Source: Solen grandis (lineage: Eukaryota; Mollusca; Bivalvia; Adapedonta; Solenidae). From it: a DNA stretch of 64,000 bases. The translations under genes and the position numbers were made by a program. Shown piece after piece: positions 24,357 to 33,866 of the stretch. The first letter of the stretch is position 1. Every line of letters begins with the position of its first letter. A model generated the notes under the pieces. That model saw nothing but the letters and a program-made list of their open reading frames with translations, was not told the DNA's origin and made no database searches. Location of the stretch: the NCBI GenBank assembly GCA_021229015.1, contig CM037782.1:39642316-39706315 (forward strand), in the 5' to 3' direction.

Positions 24357-24545
24357 TTGTCACTGTGACTGGTCACATTGCCATTACAAATATTGGTACT
24401 CATATAACATCCCGGTTACGGTGACTGTGACTGGTCACATTGTCATTACAAATATTGGTACTCATATAACATTACGGTGACTGTGACTGGTCACATTGCC
24501 ATTACAAATATTGGTACTCATATAACATCCCGGTTACGGTCACTG
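24357..24545. repeat. tandem repeat of about 55-66 bp, three copies
   Basis: Each copy contains GTGACTGGTCACATTG and CATTACAAATATTGGTACTC. Copy 2 is shortened by a few bases before the GGTGACTGTG junction. The GTGACTGGTCAC core is nearly self-complementary. Confidence 0.85.
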
Positions 24546-25105
24546 TCATTACAAAAAGAGGCACCAATGTAGAGAATATCGATTTTCCCGCGTAACTGTC
24601 TAACCTCACCTTTGACCTACTCAAGGATGCTGACATAAGATGAGCCCAAATTAATTGTTCAATGATTTTCATCTGTAGAAAATGCCTATGGAAAAAAAAT
24701 TACACACAGTGCGTGTTCGATACAACTAACTGAAATATATGCTTCGTATATTCACGAAAAATTAATGAAATATTCTGATCGAATTACAGTCTTTTTCATA
24801 AATATACAGCTGTTTTACCCAATTACTTCTCTTAAATGCACAGAACGACAGTTATACTCCGCTTCATTATCAGTTTACTAATTAAGTTTTCCTTGAATTC
24901 CCAGAATCGAATTTTTCACGTGTAATATTTCGTACATCATGTACTTATTTTGTTTTCTCCACCATTTTTAATTCACATCAACGCCACGTATCCTATTTAA
25001 AGGATACTTCTTGTTATTGCTCTTGTTTTTTCTTGTTATTATTTTTGTTATTATTATTATTATTATCAAACTTATGAAATATGTTATGCAAATTTAAATG
25101 TTTAC

Positions 25106-25176
25106 CTTAAATAGAAATGATTGGCTGGTGCAATGGATTGGTTGGCAGACGAAGGTCCATTATTAGCAGACGACAT
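25106..25176 (-). CDS. first coding exon of the same two-exon gene (residues 1-24)
   Basis: ATG at 25174-25176 (minus strand) opens 23 codons plus two bases. The exon ends in a strong donor (TTAAG|GTAAAC, intron from 25105). The peptide is Ser/Asn/Ala-rich (MSSANNGPSSANQSIAPANH) and then FYLR. The split Arg codon AG|A is completed by the acceptor exon at 20484 and the frame continues without a stop. The 4.6-kb intron holds repeats and the 100-N gap, so further small exons cannot be excluded. 5' UTR and promoter would lie above 25177. No TATA box is evident. Confidence 0.65.
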
Positions 25177-25941
25177 AACGTAGTGGAACAACACAGTGCA
25201 AACCAGCCGTACACTTACAATAACAACAAGGACTCAGGGTAGGTTCATAAACGTTGAAGGATAGTTTGTTCCTTGGATCATTTAAGGACTATTCGTATCC
25301 ATACAAATTAAAAGGTGTAGTATACAAGAAGGACATGGCTACAGCAAATTACATTGCGGTAACGACGTCCGATTATTATTAAAACGCCCTTACATACTCA
25401 TTCGGAACCCCTCGGGTAATTCCGTCATTCTTCATCATGGTGAAGTATTTATCACCGAGGTGTCCCGATTACTTACATACTGAGCTCCATGTCAGGGAAA
25501 ATCGCACCGCCGAGACATTCAAGTCATTAAGGACGGCACTGTAAATAGCAGGTGCAACATAAGAACAGACTCATTTTATAGTATTTGATAAAAGATCTTT
25601 TAATCAGAATAAATGTAAAAATGCACTAATTAATGGAACGGAACAGTAATACATTTTTAATTGCTTGGATTTCCTCAGCGAGAAATGTTAAAAGTCTTGT
25701 TGCATGGATTTATGTTAAAGATTGTATGAGCTACCTCCTGCTTTATGGTTGGTTTTAAATCTGAAGGTCCGTGGCTTGGTACCTGCTCACTGTTAATATA
25801 TCAATTGCTTGTAGGTCAAGTTGTCCAAATTCAACAGTGGTAAGATAATAAAACAACATTAAAATACAAAATATGTTCAGGATAAGGCGTAAAACAACCA
25901 AGTAAAAGATAATTTATAATTTCGAATATTTTTATTTATAG
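25177..25941. other. intergenic; no exon confirmed
   Basis: Lies between the start of the minus-strand gene and the plus-strand transmembrane exon. A possible 25-base microexon with acceptor and donor (GCTTGTAG|GTCAAG ... CAGTG|GTAAGA, about 25815-25839) is seen but unsupported. Confidence 0.35.
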
Positions 25942-26078
25942 ATACATGATCGGAATCATTGTTGGGTCTCTTATCGGAGGAGCAGTGATAACAATCACTG
26001 TAGTGACAGTGTGTTGCTGCATTAGCAAAAGGCGAAACCAGAAGGGTCGTGAAAACGCGTCTTCAGCAGGAAGCACAG
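25942..26078 (+). CDS. transmembrane exon of a small membrane protein, paralog A
   Basis: Acceptor TTTATTTATAG precedes 25942. The exon is 137 bp (1 + 45 codons + 1) and ends at CACAG|GTTCGG. It encodes a single Gly-rich membrane helix (IGIIVGSLIGGAVITITVV), then CCC and a basic stop-transfer SKRRNQKG, then a short Ser/Gly cytoplasmic start. Exon length, both phases and the positions of GG, CC and KRR match the exon at 39106-39242. About one third of aligned residues are identical, without gaps. The type I layout with a GxxxG-like helix and Cys after the membrane recalls CYYR1/shisa-like proteins, which usually have a Cys-rich ectodomain and a Pro-rich tail. The ectodomain exons were not found upstream, so the family name is tentative. 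Confidence 0.65.
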
Positions 26079-26375
26079 GTTCGGGAATATCGTTTATACA
26101 TTGTGTTTACGTTGTGTGTGTGTGTGTCCTATATTTCGAGTAGTAGAAAATTCTTACTTTGGTTACTCTTAAACGCTGTTGGGGGTTAGGTTAAGACTTA
26201 GGTTTGGGGTAAAGCTCTGAGTTTAGTTTGTCGTTAGAAAGTTATTTCAGTTACACACCGAATATACCGATAGATGTGGCAACAATATGCATACCCATCG
26301 CCGTAAGATTGGTTATTGTAAGATGATCTTTACATATGGTATTCATATGGATAGAATACTTTGCTTAGACAGATA

Positions 26376-26377
<2 letters not shown>

Positions 26378-26418
<41 letters not shown>
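26378..26418. repeat. (CT)n microsatellite
   Basis: About 20 pure CT repeats. Confidence 0.98.
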
Positions 26419-26421
<3 letters not shown>

Positions 26422-26634
26422 AAGTCTCCTAGGGCATATTTAAGATATCACTTTTTCGATAAATATTGTATCTTCAAGATGTAACGTATATTCGCGATTT
26501 TATATCCCACTGTCGTAATCTCGAATCGTGTTGCCGCATTGTAGATATTCAAAGTGACCCTGTCAAAAAAAAGGGGGGCAAAAGAAAGATAAAATACTGT
26601 ATTTATGATATTTCTTTCTTTCTTTTTATTGAAG

Positions 26635-26669
26635 GGCAAACACCTGTGCCTGTACAGCACCAAAAGTAA
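26635..26669 (+). CDS. candidate terminal exon of paralog A
   Basis: A strong pyrimidine tract and acceptor (TTTCTTTCTTTTTATTGAAG) precede 26635. Joined to the G left at 26078 the frame reads GQTPVPVQHQK and stops at 26667-26669. The terminal exon of paralog B also begins GQ. The last bases coincide with the first unit of the 20-21 bp minisatellite that follows. An alternative is a chance acceptor. Confidence 0.3.
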
Positions 26670-27690
26670 CCTGTACACCGCCAGAATAACCTGCACATAG
26701 CCAGAACACTGGCACTTGAACCGCAGAATTACGATTTTTTGTCCCTCTGATCATGGTAAGGAACGGAATCTGACATCTCTTGATTACGGAGGTCGTAACA
26801 TTATACAAATGTATGCTTTCAATATATTCTATGCACGCTTCGATCAGTCTTTATGAAGTAATAATGCGAAATGTATCAATCAGTACATATTTTTAAATCT
26901 GCTCCACTCTCAACTTCCGGTTTGATTTTCGGCAATTCCCAACTGGATGACGTAATTACATCTACGCAAGCAATTTCCCACAATCTGACGATGTCAATTT
27001 CACATCGTCCATATCGCTTATTTCAAAATCGACCGAACAAAAAACGGAAGTAGATAGTGGATCAGACTTATAAAGATTAAGAAACTGATGATATTTCGCG
27101 TTATTACTTAGTTATGGTTGCCATTTGACAATGATTCGTTATACCATGTGTTAATTGAATACCGTGCATAGAAAATGATGGTGTATACATTTATACAACG
27201 TTACGACCTTCGTAATCAAGTAATGTCAGATTCCGTTCCTTACCATGTTTCCACATACAGTGAAGGAGAAAGAACGTTTTCTAATCGCACATATCTTTGA
27301 TATCTTTGGTAATTCTGCGGTCCTAGCGCCAGTGCGTCAGAAGTACCTATACACTGTTAGAAGTAACCTGCATACCTCCAGAAGCAACCTGAATACATCC
27401 AGAAATACCTGTACACTGCCAGAAGTACCTGCACAACGTCAGAAGTACCTGTACACTGCCAGAAGTAACCTGCACACCGCCAGAAGCAACCTGAATACAT
27501 CCAGAAATACCTGTACACTGCCAGAAGTACCTGCACAACGTCAGAAGTACCTGTACACTGCCAGAAGTAGCTGCACATGCACATCGCCAGAAGTAACCTG
27601 TACACTGCCAGAAGTAACCTGTACACTGCCAGAAGTACCTGCATACCGTCAGAACAACCTGCATACCGCCAGTCGTACCTGTATACCTCA
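26646..27690. repeat. 20-21 bp minisatellite (ACCTGTACACTGCCAGAAGT), interrupted
   Basis: Units occur at 26646-26706 and 27335-27690 in the same orientation. The consensus is CCTGTACACTGCCAGAAGTA with variants CCTGCACAACGTC and CCTGAATACATCC. In the right block a higher-order period of about 125 bp is visible. The foldback at 26707-27334 interrupts the array. The long open frames on both strands result from the unit length and are not genes. Confidence 0.85.
26707..27334. mobile_element. 628-bp foldback/MITE inserted in the minisatellite
   Basis: Imperfect inverted repeats of about 130 bp. The outer blocks pair 26707-26732 with 27309-27334, and the inner blocks pair 26750-26816 with 27183-27247 (CATGGTAAGGAACGGAATCT is shared exactly). 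The central part has no meaningful ORF. Minisatellite units on both sides keep one orientation, so the foldback came in later. The target duplication is not clear. Confidence 0.75.
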
Positions 27691-29232
27691 AATTCAGCAA
27701 ATCAATTGTTTTAAAGAACTTCACACTTAAAATGATGGTATAAATTTGTTTCTTTATTAAAATACATTGTTAACATAACGATATTAAAATATTTAGATAA
27801 AATATTTACATGCAAAGATTTTCATTGACTCTCTTGATTATTGAGTTGTCTAATACGACTCAATAAATAATTAAAACCTTTTTACACTTATCGTCTGGAA
27901 TATATAAACAGTTGTATTTATGGCATTTGCATATATTTTTAAACGTTTTCGTGAAGCATGGTTTTATCACAGCAAATCGACTTCAGGGGTGTCAGTACGC
28001 ACGATCCTAACCTAAATTTCGATATTTCTTTATATTAACAAGAAATGTTTATATGAAAATGGAAAAAGTAAAAATTGTATCAAGCATCAATCCATTTAAG
28101 TGTTTGTGCATAACTTCACAAATCACTTAGTTATGCCCCTGGACCACAGGATGTTGAAGTTGAAAGGAGCGAATCATTTCGTACGTAATGGTAACATTAA
28201 AAAAAAGATAGGTGGATGGGGGGAGATACACTGTTTTCTGCTATTTTTGTAAAACGCATTTTTCTTCAAACATCGTCCATAACGTGGTTGAATTAGGCTT
28301 AAAATAAATACAAATAAAGATTCTTATCGCTTTCTGTGTTGTTTTTACTCTTTTAAAGAATAGATATGTGTTTTTTAATGTTCCTTTACACATTGACGAC
28401 TTCCGGGATAATCTATTTCCGGTTAACAGAAGATAGGTTCTTATTGGTCAAAATATTCAAAATTGATTTTTGTTATTGCAGCGGAAAATCCATAACCCGG
28501 ACAAAATGATAGATACATTATTTGTTGAATGATCCAGCGTAAATTTCATTACGTTGTTGATAGTTTTATCGAGAGCAATAATTATTTTTTCCGCGAACTG
28601 TATTTTATTGTTACCATTATGCACGGTATGATTTTCTCCTTGCAAATCCGAGCCCCTGTGCCGTGGATTTGTTCGATAGACAATTAGAGTTCAAAGTTTT
28701 TTTCTTGATTCATATACTTCTGAAATTTAATTGAATCTTAATACTGACTGTTTGATAAAACTATTTATTATATACCTGCGTATGATACTACGCATTTTCA
28801 ATCTGTTTCCTACAGCAAAAATACAGGAACTTGTATCAAGGTCCCAACGTTTTCCGAACCTGTATCACGTCTTTATTTTGTGTAAACATATTTCTTTGTG
28901 CATAGAATTGAACTACGAGTACTTTTATATAACGTCACTGCACAATGTGGTTGACACTTTGCTGACCTGATTTGAAAACGAAAGCCGTTTACACACTGCA
29001 TATTATTACGTGTTGTGTAGAACACGACCGGATTACTTATATGTACGGTAATCTTGATAAAAAAATAGTTCCTTTGTTCCTTGTTGTTTAATGGTAAAAA
29101 AAAAGAAGATTATTTGAAATAAAGTATATTAAACTTTGATTTTCGTAAATCTGTGTATCACTCATCCTAATAACACTGTTCGGATCAATCTACGATAGTA
29201 ATAATCCGTTTATCTCTGTAGTCTATATTTAA
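27691..29232. other. noncoding
   Basis: A+T-rich, no recognised gene. Open frames at 28457-28645 and 28731-28970 have no protein-like features. Confidence 0.5.
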
Positions 29233-29655
29233 TCAGAAAACATTATAATTTATGTATCTGCATTTTATTTGTCTTATTACTCAAATGCAATAAAATATTC
29301 AGATAAAATTTGTTCGTACGGAGTTGAATGTTCCAGCCCTTGGACCACTTTGATATTTAGTACTATGCCAAATGTCAACATCTTTGGTATATCTTGCCGA
29401 GGATCACATTCATATCCTGTCGGTTTCGAGACAGACGCTTTGAACATTCGACCATGGGAAATAATACATGTAGTTAAATGCTATAATGGTACTGCAGTAA
29501 TGTCATATTCTGTTATATCAAAATTAAATACTGGTTATCAAGGGGATACAACAGCTACAGAGGAATATCTACATCACCGGTACATTTCTTTTATGCTCAT
29601 TTTTTCTATAATTGGTGCGACCATGTTAGGAGTTGATTTTGCGGGCAGTGAATAA
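29233..29655 (+). CDS. hypothetical open frame, unrecognised
   Basis: Open for about 140 codons in A+T-rich DNA after an in-frame TAA at 29230-29232. No ATG lies near its beginning, and the first in-frame Met is well inside. The middle has mixed, protein-like composition with several Cys and Trp (ICSYGVECSSPWTTLIF, NIRPWEIIHVVKCYNG) and an acceptor-like TTTAATCAG just upstream. The C-terminal end is hydrophobic (ISFMLIFSIIGATMLG). It could be an internal or terminal exon, a decayed gene or chance. I know no family that matches. Confidence 0.25.
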   Translation, partial: SENIIIYVSAFYLSYYSNAIKYSDKICSYGVECSSPWTTLIFSTMPNVNIFGISCRGSHSYPVGFETDALNIRPWEIIHVVKCYNGTAVMSYSVISKLNTGYQGDTTATEEYLHHRYISFMLIFSIIGATMLGVDFAGSE

Positions 29656-30965
29656 TGATTCGGTAAATGCCCATGTCCAACGATGCATATCCCGTCATTT
29701 TCTTTATTTCTTTATTTTTTTCGCAATAAAGAGAAATAAAGTTATAAACACTAAAAACACAGCTGCGAAAAGAAATGATGGTTAATATAAATGTCTAAGA
29801 TTGAAGCTGCTGGTAGCGGTGGTTGTAATAATGATTATGGTGTTGTCGTTATTGGTGATGATGCAACTGTTTAAAGAAGAACGCGCAAAAATAAATAATG
29901 AACAATGGTTCAAATGAATTTATTCAATTAGTGCTACACAATTCTACTTCATTGCATAGTTATAATAAAATTAAATATAGTCCACTGAAATCAATAATCA
30001 GTCGAAAGTAATGTTTCAATAAATATAAAAGAAAATATTTAAATTTATCCAAATGAATTTTTAAAAGTCCCAATACCATCATATTTATTGTGCGTTTGGA
30101 CAGGTGGTTTGCTATTCTTCTTGTCTTATTAAGGCTAAAATTAGCATTATACTTTTGAGTGTATTACTCAATCTGATTAAAAGTAGCTTCTTAAGACACT
30201 CCGAATAACCTCTATTACATTCTTTAAAATTTACCGATATGTGCACAGTTCAAAATTTCTAAAAGGTTATATTATATGACGTCATATGCACCATAAAGTA
30301 AAGCGTAATAAAATAAACCGACACATTTTTTAGCGAAGGCTTCTAAAGTCAGAGAGTAGATTTCCTACTTACAATCACATTACCACCTTTTATCCATACA
30401 TTCGCGTTGAAAATAGTACCACTGGTTGTATGAGTCAACATTGCAGTTTTGATAAGAAGCTGGATATATTGCAGGATTCTGTTGATTTTGAAAGCACTAG
30501 GTATAATTACAATTCCTTGACAAATAAAACTGTAAAAGAAATAAGTTAAATAGTTCAGTATTCATCCGCACAAAAGTTTCATTCATTAAACTGTTGAGGT
30601 TACATAAAATTTACTACGTTACGTAAACAATATCATTCCGCTTTTGTTTTGTTCTTGATTTGGGTCTTCGCAATTGTCAGATATTTCAGTTTAATAAGGA
30701 TCACCATGGTATTTCTTTTCTTAATATGCAATGGTATACAAAAATCGTTTGGTGTAGTTAATGCAGTTTTGCCGAACTGTGTAATGCTGCTGTTGTGATT
30801 CAGAGGGGAACAGTATGCTTTTTGCAAGCCATCAATTAAGATCAATGCATTAATTTTTTGTTCTAATCTTTTCTTGTTAGAGTCTCAATGACTCTAGTGT
30901 TTCTAGTCGCGTCTGTCCGTCACAACTCAGAAATACTTTATGAATTTATTTTATATTTTATGATT
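29656..30965. other. noncoding
   Basis: No gene or repeat recognised except short A+T-rich simple runs. Confidence 0.5.
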
Positions 30966-31204
30966 TGACTTGACTATTTGAGTTTACCGTCGCTTCGAAA
31001 GTATTTCAGTCATACAGCGACGTCCAGCTAAAAACAGGTGGAGGAAGACACCGAATGCACGGTAGAACCACCGACCTACCGCAAGCCAGCTGAAAGGCTT
31101 CCTCACATGAAAATCCGAATGACCCTGCCGGGATTCGAACCCACGCGGTGGGGGGCTAAGTGAGTGTTAAAGTCAGTGACTTTACCCTCTCGGCCATGGA
31201 CCCC
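30966..31204 (-). repeat. tRNA-derived SINE, copy 1
   Basis: Minus strand. The tRNA-like head has GGCCGAGAGGGTAAAGTC as a box A region and GTGGGTTCGAATCC as a perfect box B. A conserved body follows (CATGTGAGGAAGCC, GCTTGCGGTAGGTCGGTGG, GGTCTTCCTCCA-like), then a tail near CAAATAGTCAAGTCAAATC. Same family as copies at 33603, 37320, 43562 and 45690. Such long conserved SINE bodies are common in molluscs. Confidence 0.88.
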
Positions 31205-32092
31205 TCCTTATATTATATACAATGGTCAAACTTTACTTATCAAGAACAATAACTCGACCTTTCTTTATCTTCATTACTTATATGTTTAAATTATGCTTTT
31301 TAGAGCATTTTTTTTTCTTGAACCAATCTAATCAAGAAAAATCTTCTCGTCAGAAACCACAAGGCCTGGAGTTTAGATATTTGGTGTGTAGCATTGTTTA
31401 GTAGATCTCTTCCAAATTTGTTAAAATCATGGCTTTGGGGTCAAAATTGGCCCTGCCCCAGGGGTCACTTGATTTTATATAGGCTTAAATAGGAACATCT
31501 AGAAAAAATTGTCTTCAGAATTCACGAAGTCTGGAGATATTTATTGTGTAGTATTGCCTTATGGACAGTTACCAAGTTTGTTCAAATCATGACCCTGGGA
31601 TCAAAATTGACCCCGCCCCAGGGATCACTTGATTTTACATAGATTTATATGGGGAAAAAATGAAAAAAAAAAATCTGCTTATCAGAAAACACAAGACCTG
31701 GAGTTTAGATATTTGGTGTGCATCATTGCTTTATGGACATCTAAAAAGTATGTTCAAATCATGGCTCTGGGGTCAAAATATGCGCCGCATCAGGGGTCAC
31801 TTTATTTTACACAGACTTACCTAGGAAATATTTTTTAAAATATATCCTTGTCAGAAACCACACGGACATGGGTTTAGATATTTGGTATGTAACATGGCCT
31901 CGTAGACCTGAACCAAGTTTTCAAATCATGGCTCTTAGGGTCACCTGATTTTATAGGTATGACCATCAAAATTTAGGCCACAAGTACAGTTTTTGTTTGC
32001 AGTTAAGATCATTTTGATATTTTATAAAAGGCAATGAATGCAATATTAAGCAGGTGAGCGATTCAGGGCCATCATGGCCCTATTGTTTTCGT
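31205..32092 (-). mobile_element. tandem-core element, GGGCCATCATGGCCC end (one end lost)
   Basis: Core units of about 160-169 bp (GGAGTTTAGATATTTGGTGTG, GGGGTCACTTGATTTTA). The terminus is CAGGTGAGCGATTCAGGGCC with hairpin GGGCCATCATGGCCC (32051-32082). The opposite end is cut near the SINE. The core is related to that of the 57437-59168 element. Confidence 0.7.
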
Positions 32093-33235
32093 TTCCGCTC
32101 TGTAACTCCGACATTCCTTGATGGATTTTGAAATTACATGGCAGAAATGTTCACCATCGTTAGACAATGTGTCGTATGCAATCCCCAGGTCTGTAGCTCC
32201 AACGTAAAGGTCACACTAAGTGTTCAAATGTCAAAAAATGGGGTCTATTTTTCGTTTTTGCTCCACAACTTTGACATTCCTTTATGAATTTTGAAATTAC
32301 TTGGCAGAAATGTTCACCATCGTGAGATGATGTGTCGCGCACAATCCCCAAGTCTGTAGTTCCAAAGTTAAGGTCACACTTAGAGTTCAAAGGTCAAAAA
32401 TGGGGTATATGTTTCGTTTTTGCTCCCTAACTCTGACATTTCTTGATGAATTTTGAAATTATTTGGCAGAAATGTTCACCATCATGATGTGATGATGTGT
32501 CGCGTGCAATCCTCAGGTCTGTACCTCCAAGGTCAGGATCACACTTAAGAGTTCAAAGGTCAAAAATATGGTCTATTTTTTGTATTCGCTCCATAACTCT
32601 GACATACCTTGATGAATTAATATGTTTACCATTATGAAGCAACAGGTCATGCAATCCCAGGCCTGTAGCTCCAAGACCAAGGTCACATTTAGAGTTCAAA
32701 GGGTTTGGTTTTTGTGTCCACTCCATATCTTTTCAACTCCTCAACAGATTTTGATTTTTTCATAAATGTGCACCGTAACGATACAACGTGTTGTTTACAA
32801 TACCCGGGTTCATAGCTGAAGGGAATGGTCACACTAAGAGGTCAAGTGTCATAAGTCCTGATTGTGCACTGGTTTGCCCTCCGTCCAGCTGTCCAGAAAT
32901 TGGGATGCATATTAAACATATTATAAGCTAGCTCAGTGAAGCTTGGTATATGATGGCAATATGGAGATTATGCACTTTGATATTTTTCTTGGATAAAAAT
33001 ACTGGTTGCTATGGTAATGGAAATAATCAAAATATGCACGACCGGCAGGGGACTTATGGTTCAATTATGCATATGATTCTTAGCTATTGTGTATTTCGTA
33101 CATGCATAATGCTGTAGTGATTTCATTGTAAAAAATGCCAGGGAAAAGTCAAATAAAATATCGGGAAAGTTTTCACAAAACTATGAATATGCACTTCGGG
33201 GGCATTCGTCACATCCTGTGACATATCTTGTTTTC
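32093..33235 (-). mobile_element. second tandem-core element, joined end to end
   Basis: Different core, with units of about 144-165 bp (GACATTCCTTGATG, GAAATGTTCACCATCGT, CAGGTCTGTAGCTCC). It ends near GGGGGCATTCGTCACATCC and GTGACATATCTTGTTTTC. It starts exactly where the previous element ends (TATTGTTTTCGTTTCCGC). No coding capacity. Orientation is assumed from its neighbour. Confidence 0.55.
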
Positions 33236-33588
33236 ACTGTGTATAGTATAATCTCCTAAATTTAGCGGCAAATACGTTTTCTAGCATTTATTTAAAATCA
33301 CATACTATTAAAACTTGCCAGCATTATTATATTAAATATATTATAACACTTTTACTTTCTTTACCTTTCATAACTTTTTCTCTTACGCCGAGTATCTATC
33401 TTTTTTTAAGATATTTCTTGTTAAAAATATTGAAGGAATTGTTATCTGAAAGTATTTTAGCTTCACACATGAACAGCGGCTACTGATAAGTGCAGTAACC
33501 AAATGCCGTAATTCTTCTTTGTCCCTTTATTTATTACCTCCCTTTTCCTATTTAATTTATACTTCTGAACATAAATTACAAAGTATTG
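33236..33588. other. noncoding
   Basis: A+T-rich, no feature recognised. Confidence 0.5.
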
Positions 33589-33602
33589 AAAGATAGAGTT
33601 GG

Positions 33603-33852
33603 CTTGACTTTTTGAGTTTACCTTCGTCTCGACAGTATTTCAGTTATATAGTAACGCCCAGCTAAGTACAGCTGGAGGAAGACCCCGAATGCACGGAGGC
33701 ATCCGGGTAGAACCATCGACCTACCGCAAGCCAGCTGGAAGGCTTCCTCACATGAAAATCCGAATGACCCTGCCGGGATTCGAACCCACGCGGTGAGGGG
33801 CTGAGTGAGTGTTAAATTCAGTGACTTTGCCCTCTCGGCCACGGAGGCCCCA
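33603..33852 (-). repeat. tRNA-derived SINE, copy 2, with target duplication
   Basis: Full-length copy with box B GTGGGTTCGAATCC on the minus strand. It is flanked by a 14-bp duplication with one mismatch, AAAGATAGAGTTGG (33589-33602) and AAAGGTAGAGTTGG (33853-33866). That is the mark of LINE-mediated insertion. The 74-residue open frame within it is a SINE by-product. Confidence 0.92.
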
Positions 33853-33866
33853 AAAGGTAGAGTTGG

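Noticed and set aside
27245..27730. 161-codon plus-strand and 125/95-codon minus-strand open frames
   Set aside because: Produced by the 20-21 bp minisatellite and open on both strands. No start or splice logic.
30966..31204. Functional tRNA gene
   Set aside because: Box A and B are present but the acceptor and anticodon stems do not pair and a SINE body follows. The same holds for 1014-1090, 52803-52890, 54536-54612 and 57003-57165.
33618..33842. 74-codon minus-strand open frame, and similar ones at 37375-37578 and 43626-43817
   Set aside because: They share the same peptide because they are translations of the SINE body. Not host genes.
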